A stretch of 63,255 nt of DNA, from IMG/VR virus record IMGVR_UViG_3300009034_000035, positions 1 through 63,255 of that record. One strand, 5' to 3'. This document shows, one piece after another, positions 33,261 to 42,337 of this stretch. Position 1 is the first letter of the stretch; the number at the start of each line of letters is the position of its first letter. Under the pieces are notes generated by a model that worked only from the letters and a program-made list of their open reading frames with translations, did no database searches and was not told the origin of the DNA. This DNA is from a virus. The position numbers and the translations under genes were made by a program.

Positions 33261-34301
33261 ATGGTAGAATTAACTAGTGCAGTACAATCTATTGTAAGCA
33301 TACTTAAAAATACTTCTACAGGTATAGGTACTACAGGCTATGAAATAATAGATGATAATAGTACTGGAGCAACAATATTAGTTTCTTATACCATGAGTAA
33401 AGAAGAACTTAAAGCTGCTTTTGGTGGTACTCAAGACTATGATGTTATTATAACAGTTAAGTCAGATGAAATAGATGATGATTGGATAGGATTATCTACT
33501 AAGAGACAAATTGTACCTATCATTATAGAAGTTAATATAATTGATAAATGGTCAGCTGTTGATACTGGTAATAAATATATTACTGCTCCTTTAGTAAGGT
33601 ATAAAGCAGTTAATGCTATTAGAAAATTTATTAAGGCTAATACTAATGCTCCAGGTGGAAGTATAAATGTATGGAAGTTAACTAAAATTAGGAATGTAGA
33701 AGATACTTCTACTAAACCTACTTTATTTAAGGCCATACTTAAGACTGAAGCTTGGATATATTATAATCCTACTGGGCAAGGCTCAGTTTATGGAGAGTCA
33801 TCAAGATCAGGAGGAAAGGAGGAAGAACAAATGGAAGAAGGAAATTTTACTAGTTGGGCAGTATATGATACAGTTACTGATGCAGATAGTTCAGATGGGG
33901 ATTTAAGACAAACAGCTATTGTAGATGAAGATGAATTAGAAGTAATGATGCTTAATATTTATGGTGAAACAATTAAAAAGTATACTATAGCAGCAAAAAG
34001 TCTTGGGGCAGCATTAGTTAGTGATGTAGATGTTTTAAATAGTGATGGATCTTTAACATCTGGTTTAGCTAACAAAGTTACTCCTTATGGGACCTATAAA
34101 GTATTTGTAGATAATGGAAGTAGTAAGATCTATATATTTAAGAATGGTACTTTACAACAAACTGTTACAGCTGCTACTTTAGGAATAACATCAGGGAAAG
34201 TAAGAAATGTATCTATCAGTCCAAAAGGAACTTATATAATTGTATCAGGTTATATAACAGCTAGTAGTGCAATGGGATGGGTAATATTATTAGGAACTTA
34301 A
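33261..34301 (+). CDS. Tail completion/terminator-like protein with beta C-terminus
   Basis: 346 residues. The first ~165 have the alpha/beta pattern of tail terminators (LTSAVQSIVSILKNT, then strands and KYITAPLVRYKAVNAIRKFI). A linker SSRSGGKEEEQMEEG leads into ~150 beta-rich residues like a partial propeller (SPKGTYIIVSGY). The fusion of an extra domain is unusual for this gene. Confidence 0.45.
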   Translation: MVELTSAVQSIVSILKNTSTGIGTTGYEIIDDNSTGATILVSYTMSKEELKAAFGGTQDYDVIITVKSDEIDDDWIGLSTKRQIVPIIIEVNIIDKWSAVDTGNKYITAPLVRYKAVNAIRKFIKANTNAPGGSINVWKLTKIRNVEDTSTKPTLFKAILKTEAWIYYNPTGQGSVYGESSRSGGKEEEQMEEGNFTSWAVYDTVTDADSSDGDLRQTAIVDEDELEVMMLNIYGETIKKYTIAAKSLGAALVSDVDVLNSDGSLTSGLANKVTPYGTYKVFVDNGSSKIYIFKNGTLQQTVTAATLGITSGKVRNVSISPKGTYIIVSGYITASSAMGWVILLGT

Positions 34302-34319
34302 TTAGAGGAGGTGTAGAAG

Positions 34320-35243
34320 ATAACAGATGTTGTATGTCCAGAGCATGTAGCAGTTTATTATGATACAGAAGATAGCTATGCAGATGGAGGAAGTGCAGGT
34401 AGTCCAGTCTTTAGTTGGATAGGTATAATACAAGATGCCCCTCAATCATTTGAGAATATGAAGAGAGAATGTAGAGGTATAGGAAGTATAGATGCTAATG
34501 CTTTTGCTGATGGTTTACAAAGTCCAGAAATTAGTCTTAAATGGATAGTACAAAGGAAAAGAACAGTAGCTACAGCCTTTAATCCAGTTACTCTCTTGGC
34601 TTATGCTAAGACATTTCCTACTTATGGTTTAGGAATAGGATGGGAAGCTACTTATGGATCTAGCTATATGTCATTATGGTATAAAGGTATGATGATGGAC
34701 AGTTTAGATATAGACTTTACTATAGACAGTTTTATAATAGCAACAGCTAAATTTGTAGGTCATAGTATAGTAGATACAGCAGCTTTAATAGCTGCAACAA
34801 GTAGAGCATCTAATCCAATTAGTATAGCTAATAGCTATGCTCTACCTTTAACAGGACAAGATGCAGAAGTATTTTATAATGCAGCTGGTGGAGCAGACAC
34901 AGCCTTAACTAATGTTAAAAGAGTACATCTTACAATTAATAATCACTTAGCAAGAGTACCTGTAATACAGACTAGCAATGCTCAATATCTTAAGTATATA
35001 TTAAAGACTAGAAGAGAGTTAATGGGTGAAATAGAATTATATGTAGAAGATAAAGATGAATATGCTAACTTATTAGATGCTACTAATTTAGATATTAGAA
35101 TAGATCTACAGAAGTCAGATAATACACCTTACTTTGACTTTACAGGTGCTAAGTTAGATAGAGGAAGCTTAACAACCAGATTAAATGAAATACCATGCTA
35201 TGTAACTTTACCATTTAGAGCAACAGGAATAACTATTGCTTAG
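34320..35243 (+). CDS. Tail tube protein, apparent AUA start
   Basis: 307 residues from ATA at 34320, 8 bases after GGAGG (34307-34311). The frame is closed by TAG just upstream and the first ATG is 46 codons later, inside a conserved-looking stretch (CPEHVAVYYDTEDSYADGG). Beta-rich with a two-lobed tube-protein pattern, immediately before the tail chaperone genes, where the major tail protein is expected. Confidence 0.6.
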   Translation: MTDVVCPEHVAVYYDTEDSYADGGSAGSPVFSWIGIIQDAPQSFENMKRECRGIGSIDANAFADGLQSPEISLKWIVQRKRTVATAFNPVTLLAYAKTFPTYGLGIGWEATYGSSYMSLWYKGMMMDSLDIDFTIDSFIIATAKFVGHSIVDTAALIAATSRASNPISIANSYALPLTGQDAEVFYNAAGGADTALTNVKRVHLTINNHLARVPVIQTSNAQYLKYILKTRRELMGEIELYVEDKDEYANLLDATNLDIRIDLQKSDNTPYFDFTGAKLDRGSLTTRLNEIPCYVTLPFRATGITIA

Positions 35244-35260
35244 AAGGAGGTTGAATAATA

Positions 35261-35614
35261 GTGGAGAAAAAGATTAAGATAGATAATAGGTTTGGTAAAG
35301 AATATTCTGGTGAATATATATTTAGAAGTATAACTTGGGGAAGAAGCAATGAAGTTACAAGTGAATGTACTAGTATGAATCCTATAACTAAACAGACTAA
35401 AGTAGATCTTAGAAGGTTACAAGCTTTAATGCTTGATGCTACTATGGTAGAAAGACCAAAGGAAATAACAATAGAAAAACTATTAAGTTTAGAAGATGGT
35501 ATACCTATGGCTCTAGGAGAATTATTGATGGCTGCTGCTGACTATGTAAATGGCTTCAGCCAGAAGGAAAGAGAAGAACTAAAAAACTTGAAACAGCAAT
35601 GGAACTTGGAGTAG
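35261..35614 (+). CDS. Tail assembly chaperone (gpG-like)
   Basis: 117 residues from a GTG after GGAGG. Helical, with the position, size and downstream slippery site of lambda gpG-type chaperones that coat the tape measure during tail assembly. Confidence 0.6.
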   Translation: MEKKIKIDNRFGKEYSGEYIFRSITWGRSNEVTSECTSMNPITKQTKVDLRRLQALMLDATMVERPKEITIEKLLSLEDGIPMALGELLMAAADYVNGFSQKEREELKNLKQQWNLE

Positions 35615-35877
35615 GTCATCTAAGTTTAGCTGTATATAGAGCTATTAAAGGAGGAGATTCAGGTCTTAACTTAAGATTAAGTGACTTAATGGATAAAGAA
35701 GTTAAGTTACCTAATCTATATGAAATAATAAAGTCTTTCTTCACTAGAAGACCATTATATATAATAATAAAAGGTTATCCTGTCCAGTTAATTAGGAAGT
35801 TATTAACTATACAGAAGAAAGTTGATAGTAAAGTGGAGAGAGAAATAAAGAAGGCTAAGACAAAGAGTAGGTTATAA
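35261..35877 (+). CDS. gpGT-like fusion by -1 frameshift
   Basis: The ORF at 35599-35877 is in the -1 frame relative to the gpG-like gene. A shift at A-AAA-AAC (35581-35587) joins them into a ~205-residue protein, with the -1 frame open from the slip site through the overlap. This is the conserved arrangement of siphovirus tail chaperones. The second ORF also has an internal ATG at 35599, so independent translation is possible. Confidence 0.6.
35581..35587 (+). promoter_or_regulatory. Slippery heptamer A AAA AAC
   Basis: In the gpG-like frame the codons read CTA AAA AAC, exactly the X XXY YYZ register needed for -1 slippage. Confidence 0.65.
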
Positions 35878-35879
35878 TA

Positions 35880-36269
35880 ATGGAAGGAGAATTAGAGATT
35901 AGTATAGTCATAGAAAATGAAGAGCAACTTAAGCAAGTTCTAGATAGTTTTTCTCTAGAAATGGAAGGAGAAGTATATAATAGTTTACTTAGAACAGCAA
36001 ATAAAGAAGAGAAAATATTAAAGTCTACTGCTAGGTTTACAGATAGAACTGGTAAAGGAAGAAGAAGCTTATTTGTTACAGCCACTTTTAATCCTTTGGG
36101 GATAGAAGGAGGAAGTTATAATCCTTACATGAAATATGTAGCTAAAGGACATGGTACTTGGAGAGGTAATTGGTGGGAAACTTATAAGAAAGGAGCTATA
36201 CCTAGAATATTTAAAGATATTGAAAGAGCTGTAAATAAAGTAGTAAAAAAGTTTAATAGGGGTGAATAA
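35880..36269 (+). CDS. HK97 gp10-like neck/tail protein
   Basis: 129 residues with FTDRTGKGRRSLFVTATF and a MKYVAKGHG segment like the HK97-gp10 family of head-tail joining proteins. It lies after the chaperones rather than before the tube gene, a slightly unusual order. Confidence 0.5.
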   Translation: MEGELEISIVIENEEQLKQVLDSFSLEMEGEVYNSLLRTANKEEKILKSTARFTDRTGKGRRSLFVTATFNPLGIEGGSYNPYMKYVAKGHGTWRGNWWETYKKGAIPRIFKDIERAVNKVVKKFNRGE

Positions 36270-36270
36270 T

Positions 36271-36795
36271 ATGGCAATGATGGGAGCTGGTGGAGGAGGA
36301 CCAAGTTTATGGATGTCTATATATGCTAGAGACAGAACAGGACCAGCATTTGATGCTGTAAAAGATAAAATGAGTAGAGTATCTTCTATGGCAGTAAGTG
36401 CAATGGGTAAAATAGGTAGTTTATCTATGTCATTTGCTACATTAGGTAGAGTAACAGGCCTATTAAATGAAGAACAAGCTAGAATGATAGGAATATTTGG
36501 AACAGTCATTAGAATATTTACTACTGGATATTATGTAGCCAAGACAATTGCTACTGCTGTTACATGGGCACATAATACAGCTTTAACTTGGGAAGTAGCA
36601 TTATTAACTTTAGGAGTAGGAGTAGCAATAGCAGCAGCAGCAGCAATAGCAATATTAGCTACTCAGACTAAAAGTGCAGCTGAAGCACAACATCAATATA
36701 ATAATGAACTAGAAAGAGGAACAGATCTACAGAGGAGAAGGTCAGCTAATCAAAGGTTAGTTCGTAGAGGAGAATTTGAGGAAGTAATTGACTGA
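36271..36795 (+). CDS. Very short tape measure-like protein
   Basis: 174 residues: DRTGPAFDAVKDKMSRV is the usual start of tape measure proteins, followed by small-residue helices and two hydrophobic spans (FGTVIRIFTTGYYVA and LTLGVGVAIAAAAAIAILA). Tape measures set tail length at roughly 1.5 angstrom per residue, so this would give a tail of only ~25 nm. The stop overlaps the hub gene. Confidence 0.6.
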   Translation: MAMMGAGGGGPSLWMSIYARDRTGPAFDAVKDKMSRVSSMAVSAMGKIGSLSMSFATLGRVTGLLNEEQARMIGIFGTVIRIFTTGYYVAKTIATAVTWAHNTALTWEVALLTLGVGVAIAAAAAIAILATQTKSAAEAQHQYNNELERGTDLQRRRSANQRLVRRGEFEEVID

Positions 36796-38993
36796 TGAGT
36801 GGTATATTAACTACTCCAACTATAGAATTTAAAGTTGGAGGAACAACTGTAGAAGTAGCAGAAATTCTTGAGTGTGATATACATTTAGGATGTACTAGAG
36901 AAGTATCTAGTTTTGAAGTAGTAGTTGATAATAGTAATCCAGGCTATAATGCTGGTGATTATTCTCCTGGAGGAGCTAAAGCATTTACTAAAGGTAATGC
37001 TGTAACTATTAAGATTAAAAGAGGAACTATTAGCTCTTCTACTAATTATTTAATTACAGGCATATTAGAATCTTTAGAGTTTATAGATCAAAAGGAAGAA
37101 TATCAATATAAGGATGTAGTAGTACTTAGAGGTAGATGTAAAGGTTATCAATTATTTGCTAGGAAATATGATGGAGACTTAAATACAGATGTGGGTACTG
37201 CTTATCAAACTTATAAAAGGGCTAGTGGAGAAGCAGAGAGTCTTATAGCTTATTTGATAGATAATTATACCTCTTTAACTCATACTAGGGTAAATAGTGT
37301 AGCTACTGCTAATGCTAATAAAGATCAAAAAGTGGTAGCTGTTACTGATGGTAGTAAATTTGCTGCTGGAGACTTAGTTAAAATTTATGATACTAATAAT
37401 TGGGAATATAACAAAGTGGCCAGTGTAAGTACTAATAATGTGACTATGGTAAATAATCTATTAGAGAATTATACTACAGCAGCCACTTTAACTCTTTATT
37501 TAGATTTAATTAGAGATAGTAATACTACTTATACTAAAATGTTATTTAGTCATGAAACAATATTTGATATATTAAAGTTTATATCTGATACAGCTAGTAC
37601 ATCTGGAGGAGCAATAGGTTATGATATGAGGATAGAATATGATGGTGAATTTGGTTGGCTACCTAGAGGACATGTAACTGAAAGTTATACTTTAGCAGCT
37701 CAAGTACAATTAGAAAGATATATGGATGATGCTACTAGGATAAAGAATAAAATTACTGTTTATGGTAAACCTGATAAACCTGCTCCATTAGATAGTGATG
37801 GTCAAGATTATTCAGATGGTTTAACTGAATTAGCTGCACCTAGTCATCTTAAAGCTTTAACTGCTGATGCTGCTGCTAGTCAGGCAGTAGTTACATTAGG
37901 AGCAGGCAATTGTGCAGGCTTTGTTGCAGCTGATAAAGTGTGGATTATGGATGATAATGCTAATGGAGAACAACTTACTGTTCAGAGTGTAGATGATGGA
38001 GCAGGAACAGTTACTATGACTACTAACTTGGTTACTGCTTATGCTATAGCGGATGATGCTGTACTATTTATTATAGAGGATGGAGGTACACAGACTGGAT
38101 GGGGTTGGTATGATGATCCAGCAGATTATGATATAGTACAAGAAACAACTATTATAGATACTGGAAGTAAGTCTATTGAAGTACAAATAACTAATAAGAC
38201 AGGTATTAGTATACTTCTTCAGATGGTTACTGCTGTTGATATGAATGAGTATGATACATTAAAGATGAAGCTTTATTTTGCTACTACTGCACCAGCATCT
38301 TTAGGTATAGGCCTTAGAAGTGGTGACTGTGGAGGAACAGATTGGGCAACAATATATTTAGGTAGTCCAGATCAAACTAACCAATGGGTTGATATAGAAA
38401 TTAAAGGTGGGACAGATAATGAAGGTGCTTGGTCTAAAGGAGCAGGTTTTAGTTGGTCTACTGTTAAACAGATAAGGTTCTTTCCTATATGGTCAGCAGC
38501 AGATGATTATACTTTCTATATAGATAGGTTACATTTTATTGGTAAAAGGTGGGGAGGAGGAACTGATAATTCAGCTGTAGATGGATATGCTTATGATGCT
38601 ACTAGTGTATCAACTTATGGTGTAAGGGAACATGTAATAATAAGTGAAATGTTATTAAGTGATGCTGAATGTGAAGCTAAAGCTCAAAGTTTATTAGCAT
38701 TTTATAAAGATGCTAGAATAGCTATGGAATTAGAAACTGAAACTTTAGACTTAGTAAATTATCCTATTTTACCAGGCAATAAAGTAGCAGTAGATCTTAC
38801 TCCTTTAAGTATAAGTGGAGACTATAGAATTGATAGTGTAGATATTCATCTTAGTACACAAGATAATTCTCTTAAGTTTAGGTTCTTTATAGATAATGCT
38901 CCTCCTAGAACAGCTGACTATTTATTTAGACTATCTAGAAAAGTAAGAGAATTAGAAAGAAGTTATGGTGGCAGTATAAAAGGAGTAAGATAG
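36795..38993 (+). CDS. Tail hub/baseplate protein with inserted domains
   Basis: 732 residues. The N-terminal ~150 (VEILECDIHLG, ITGILESLEFID) and C-terminal ~110 residues (LVNYPILPGNKVAVDLTPL) resemble the gp27/late-control-D hub barrels. Two insertions lie between: small beta domains repeating V.LGAGNCAGF.AADKVWI, and a jelly-roll-like domain (about 435-590) that could bind carbohydrate. It would form the tail tip and contact the host surface. Confidence 0.6.
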   Translation: MSGILTTPTIEFKVGGTTVEVAEILECDIHLGCTREVSSFEVVVDNSNPGYNAGDYSPGGAKAFTKGNAVTIKIKRGTISSSTNYLITGILESLEFIDQKEEYQYKDVVVLRGRCKGYQLFARKYDGDLNTDVGTAYQTYKRASGEAESLIAYLIDNYTSLTHTRVNSVATANANKDQKVVAVTDGSKFAAGDLVKIYDTNNWEYNKVASVSTNNVTMVNNLLENYTTAATLTLYLDLIRDSNTTYTKMLFSHETIFDILKFISDTASTSGGAIGYDMRIEYDGEFGWLPRGHVTESYTLAAQVQLERYMDDATRIKNKITVYGKPDKPAPLDSDGQDYSDGLTELAAPSHLKALTADAAASQAVVTLGAGNCAGFVAADKVWIMDDNANGEQLTVQSVDDGAGTVTMTTNLVTAYAIADDAVLFIIEDGGTQTGWGWYDDPADYDIVQETTIIDTGSKSIEVQITNKTGISILLQMVTAVDMNEYDTLKMKLYFATTAPASLGIGLRSGDCGGTDWATIYLGSPDQTNQWVDIEIKGGTDNEGAWSKGAGFSWSTVKQIRFFPIWSAADDYTFYIDRLHFIGKRWGGGTDNSAVDGYAYDATSVSTYGVREHVIISEMLLSDAECEAKAQSLLAFYKDARIAMELETETLDLVNYPILPGNKVAVDLTPLSISGDYRIDSVDIHLSTQDNSLKFRFFIDNAPPRTADYLFRLSRKVRELERSYGGSIKGVR

Positions 38994-38996
38994 AAA

Positions 38997-39006
38997 CTTT
39001 TAAATA
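38997..39006 (+). promoter_or_regulatory. TATA-like box before 39042 gene
   Basis: CTTTTAAATA preceded by TAGAAA, ~36 bases before the TTG; AGGAG at 39029-39033. Confidence 0.4.
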
Positions 39007-39041
39007 AGTATAAATTATTATAAGTAATAGGAGAAGTATAA

Positions 39042-40094
39042 TTGTTAGAAGAGCTACCTAAATATGTTCAAAGTTGGTTGTGGAAGAATGCTTTTAAGTA
39101 TCCAAATGTAGTAGGCTTTAGCTTAGATGTTCTTCCTAGGCAAAGGAATAATTCATATAGTAGTCAAGAAGCAGTTAGATTCTATGTAAAGGAAAAAGTA
39201 GGTTTAGATACATTACGCTTTAAAGATATTATTCCTCCAGAATTGAGTATTAGATCAATGTTTAAACGTCACTTTCTAGAGACTGATATTATAGAGATAG
39301 GACTACCAGAGAAGTTCACAATAGATAAGACTAAAGCCTTTAGACCGGTTGAACTAGGAGTAAGTATAGGTAATCAAGCTATAACTGCTGGCTCATTAGG
39401 AATGTTATATCTTAAAGGCGATGATTTTAGTCCTTGGGGAGGAAGTAATGCCCATGTCTTAACACCTAATGCGGGGTGGAGTGTAGAAGAAGTAATAAAC
39501 TCTGGTTATGTTAATATTCTTCAACCAGGTTCTTATCATGGTGGAACATTAAAAGATGCAGTAGGATATTATAATTGGCATCAACAAATTTATCCAATTA
39601 ATGTACCTTCTAATTGTGATATAGCTGGGGGTTTAGCAGGTCTATTAAATAGACTTAGTAGAATATTAGGTAGACAATCAAGATTTAAAGCTGTTGTTCC
39701 TTATACTAATAGCATTGACTTTGGACTATATAAAATTACAAAGGAGCATATTCTAAAAGTAGCAGATGAATCAATAGATGTAGAGGATAAAGAATTTACT
39801 AGTCATCTTTATGCAGGTAGTGAAACAGTAGGAATACTATGTAAAGTTTCTAAAATACTTGAGACCAGACCAGATATAAAACCTGCAAATGGTTATTGGT
39901 CAGATCCAGAAGTGGGTGATAAAATAAAAGGTTGTTCATTCTGGTGTAATTATGAGACAGATGTTACAGATGTTAATGGAGTAATTAATGTTAACTATGG
40001 AGACTTTATGGCTTTAATGACTGATGCTGTAGTAGTAAATAATGATGGAACAATTAAAGGTGGATGGTCAGGTAGTGGATGGTTTAAAGAATGA
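39042..40094 (+). CDS. Second trypsin-like serine protease
   Basis: 350 residues from a TTG with AGGAG 8 bases before. FRPVELGVSIGNQ, ITAGSLGML and SNAHVLTPN (H138) match chymotrypsin-fold peptidases with the RP..GG.SIG start; NSIDFGLYKI supplies D226 and GGWSGSG S343. The chain ends just seven residues after that serine, shorter than usual, and GWSGS replaces GDSGS, so activity is uncertain. It follows the tail hub under its own promoter. Confidence 0.6.
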   Translation: MLEELPKYVQSWLWKNAFKYPNVVGFSLDVLPRQRNNSYSSQEAVRFYVKEKVGLDTLRFKDIIPPELSIRSMFKRHFLETDIIEIGLPEKFTIDKTKAFRPVELGVSIGNQAITAGSLGMLYLKGDDFSPWGGSNAHVLTPNAGWSVEEVINSGYVNILQPGSYHGGTLKDAVGYYNWHQQIYPINVPSNCDIAGGLAGLLNRLSRILGRQSRFKAVVPYTNSIDFGLYKITKEHILKVADESIDVEDKEFTSHLYAGSETVGILCKVSKILETRPDIKPANGYWSDPEVGDKIKGCSFWCNYETDVTDVNGVINVNYGDFMALMTDAVVVNNDGTIKGGWSGSGWFKE

Positions 40095-40285
40095 AAAGTA
40101 AAATAAGATATTGTTCCAATTGTAATGGAAAACTTAGACTTGCTAATGTTCGTACAGTTTCTTTATTTAATATTTTACTTGTAACTCTTATTTATTGGTG
40201 TGATAGTTGTTCTCATTTTATTGAAATAACAAGAGAGAAAATAGTAATTAAAAAAGGAAAGAAACCAATTCAATGGATTAATTAA
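40091..40285 (+). CDS. Zinc-ribbon protein, 64 aa
   Basis: CSNC and CDSC flank a hydrophobic middle (LFNILLVTLIYW), so a zinc ribbon with a possible membrane touch. Overlaps the protease stop by ATGA. Confidence 0.5.
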   Translation: MKSKIRYCSNCNGKLRLANVRTVSLFNILLVTLIYWCDSCSHFIEITREKIVIKKGKKPIQWIN

Positions 40286-40311
40286 ATAATTTTAAAAAGG
40301 AGAAATATAAT

Positions 40312-40704
40312 ATGAAAGTTAAAGTAATTCCTCTTTATAAGATGCTTGGTGGTCTAGGAGATATACAATGTAAAAAAGCAATTAGTGTAATTGAATTTGG
40401 TAAGCCAGTAAAGTTGGTTGGTGTATCTGGTACTATAAGCTCTTTTCCTAGACTACATGTTCAGTTTATGTTAACTCTTACAGAAGATAATAGTTTTTGG
40501 AAATATAAATATGGCATGGTAGAATCTGATAATGTAATTGCAGCTTTTAACTGTGGAAATAGTGGAGTAGGAAATATTCCTCCTTCTTTTGGTTTTGATA
40601 TTATAACTGATAAAGTATGCTTCTGGGTATGGGCACATAATATGTATTGGATACCTAAGGACTTTCATGGTGCCTTTTTCTTATACTATGAGGAGTTAGA
40701 ATGA
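40312..40704 (+). CDS. Hypothetical protein, 130 aa
   Basis: Beta-rich with many aromatics (FWKYKYGM, CFWVWAHNMYW). AAAAAGGAG before ATG. Not recognised; late position suggests virion surface or lysis. Confidence 0.45.
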   Translation: MKVKVIPLYKMLGGLGDIQCKKAISVIEFGKPVKLVGVSGTISSFPRLHVQFMLTLTEDNSFWKYKYGMVESDNVIAAFNCGNSGVGNIPPSFGFDIITDKVCFWVWAHNMYWIPKDFHGAFFLYYEELE

Positions 40705-40931
40705 AATTAGATTGGAAGCTTCTATCAAGAATATCAGATCTATTATATGGTTTAGGATTAGGTATTTCTATTCATGCTATAGCAAATGAACTTTATTATA
40801 AAGGAGGATATAAAGAGATACTCAGTCTTCAAGGAGAATGGATAGGCTTTGGTATTTTAATCTTAGCCTGGATAGTTCAACGTCTATTACTTTATAAGGA
40901 GGTATGTAAATGTCAATTAAAGAAAAATTAG
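40701..40931 (+). CDS. Membrane protein, 76 aa
   Basis: Two hydrophobic segments (about 10-28 and 46-65) and a basic Cys-containing tail. Overlaps both neighbours; adjacent to the holin candidate. Confidence 0.5.
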   Translation: MKLDWKLLSRISDLLYGLGLGISIHAIANELYYKGGYKEILSLQGEWIGFGILILAWIVQRLLLYKEVCKCQLKKN

Positions 40932-41086
40932 CTGAAAAAATAGATAAGTCAACTTTAGCCAATATAGTTGCTGTTATTGGTGTCATAATGTGTCTTGGTT
41001 ACTTCATTGAGACTAAAGATACTGAGTCATTGAAGTGGATAGCAGGTATATCTGTAGGCTGGCTCTTTAAGGAAATAAGAAGCTAG
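40910..41086 (+). CDS. Holin-like membrane protein
   Basis: 58 residues with hydrophobic spans at about 17-34 and 42-54 separated by a charged turn, small size, and AAGGAGG 7 bases before the ATG. Position at the end of the virion module matches a holin, though no endolysin for an archaeal wall is recognised beside it. Confidence 0.45.
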   Translation: MSIKEKLAEKIDKSTLANIVAVIGVIMCLGYFIETKDTESLKWIAGISVGWLFKEIRS

Positions 41087-41093
41087 TAGAAAC

Positions 41094-41103
41094 CTTTATA
41101 TTT
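41094..41103 (+). promoter_or_regulatory. TATA box of the 41-kb operon
   Basis: CTTTATATTT preceded by GAAAC, ~42 bases before the ATG at 41145. Confidence 0.55.
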
Positions 41104-41144
41104 TAGTCTGGTGTATTACCTAGTAGGTGTTTGGTAGATAAAAG

Positions 41145-41300
41145 ATGAAGAAGCAAGATAAAGAGCAAGTTAAAGAACTAATAGAGTCTAATATTTCCTA
41201 TGATACTCTATTAAAGCTTTTTCATACTAAAGAAATTAACTTTTTAGTCTTTAGTCAAGTTGCTAAAGTATGTAAAACTCCTTATAGGTGTAGAATATGA
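41145..41300 (+). CDS. Hypothetical protein, 51 aa
   Basis: First gene of the operon behind a clear TATA box. Helical, basic end. Overlaps the next ATG (ATGA). Confidence 0.45.
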   Translation: MKKQDKEQVKELIESNISYDTLLKLFHTKEINFLVFSQVAKVCKTPYRCRI

Positions 41301-41509
41301 AGAAACCAGAAGATGCAGATAAAGCAACCTTTAAAGAAGTTCTTGAATGGATGAAAACTCATCTCCCTTATCAAAATGATAATGACATGTATATCTTGGA
41401 AAGGATTATTGATATATGTTCTGATTGTGGTTATGAATTACCAATGACTTATGATGAGTTAATAGAAAGATGCGGAGATTATTTAGGAAGAGATGAGTTA
41501 GGATGGTAA
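41297..41509 (+). CDS. Hypothetical protein, 70 aa
   Basis: Helical, acidic, with CSDCGYELP as a half zinc knuckle. Not recognised. Confidence 0.45.
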   Translation: MKKPEDADKATFKEVLEWMKTHLPYQNDNDMYILERIIDICSDCGYELPMTYDELIERCGDYLGRDELGW

Positions 41510-41516
41510 ATAAGAA

Positions 41517-41684
41517 ATGAAAGTAAATATTTTTGACTCAGTTAATAGGCTTTTAGGATATGTAGATTTAGATACATATAAAATTTATACTAATGATGGT
41601 ATATTCATTCAAGAAATAAATCCTAATACTACTTTTAAAGAAGTAAAAGATATACTTCTGATAGAGGTTACTAAATGTTCTTAG
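41517..41684 (+). CDS. Hypothetical protein, 55 aa
   Basis: ATG seven bases after the previous stop; overlaps the next gene by ten bases. Short beta-alpha pattern, no motif. Confidence 0.4.
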   Translation: MKVNIFDSVNRLLGYVDLDTYKIYTNDGIFIQEINPNTTFKEVKDILLIEVTKCS

Positions 41685-42256
41685 AAGAGTTAATTAAGAA
41701 AAGACTTAAAGAACTACATCCTAATTTTGATTATATATCTGTAGAGAATATAATGTATAGAACAGCTCTTCAAGATATAGAATATTATTTTAAGACTATG
41801 TGGAATATAGAGACCCATGTACAATTTATGACTAAATTTATTGATACATTAGCAGAAAGACCAATAGCTTTTAAAGAAGAAATAGATGTATGGTTAAGTT
41901 TCTGGTTCTGTAAGTGGAAGCAAAGAGTAAAGATAATTTTTAAAGTGGAAGAATTTAATAGAACTACTGAGCAATTACAGAAGCTAGTACAAAGGGGAAG
42001 TAATAGGATAAGTTATCAAATGTTGCAAGAGTATAAAAGGCCTGTTATTATATGTCTAATTCAACATGGAGAAATATGCTTTACAGATCAATTAGCTGAA
42101 CAACTTATTAAAAGAACATTAGCTAAAAGAAGATTACCTAAAGGAGCAGAAGATAAAATTAAATTTTTAAATACTCTTTTGAATAAAGCTAAAGATATGA
42201 GTATGATGAGTGGACCATTAATATTTCTTAAACCTAATATGGAGGTATTTAAATGA
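41675..42256 (+). CDS. Hypothetical helical protein, 193 aa
   Basis: Almost entirely helical, with FWFCKWKQRVKIIF in the middle and a basic second half. No recognised domain. Confidence 0.5.
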   Translation: MFLEELIKKRLKELHPNFDYISVENIMYRTALQDIEYYFKTMWNIETHVQFMTKFIDTLAERPIAFKEEIDVWLSFWFCKWKQRVKIIFKVEEFNRTTEQLQKLVQRGSNRISYQMLQEYKRPVIICLIQHGEICFTDQLAEQLIKRTLAKRRLPKGAEDKIKFLNTLLNKAKDMSMMSGPLIFLKPNMEVFK

Positions 42257-42336
42257 GGTTAAGTGAAATGACAATTTGGTATAGAAAATGGATTTATTCT
42301 ATATATGTATGGAGTTATACTTGGAGAGATTATTAA
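42253..42336 (+). CDS. Tiny ORF, 27 aa
   Basis: ATGA overlap upstream and one base before the next ATG; Trp/Tyr-rich (WYRKWIYSIYVW). Kept for its tight fit only. Confidence 0.25.
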   Translation: MRLSEMTIWYRKWIYSIYVWSYTWRDY

Positions 42337-42337
42337 T

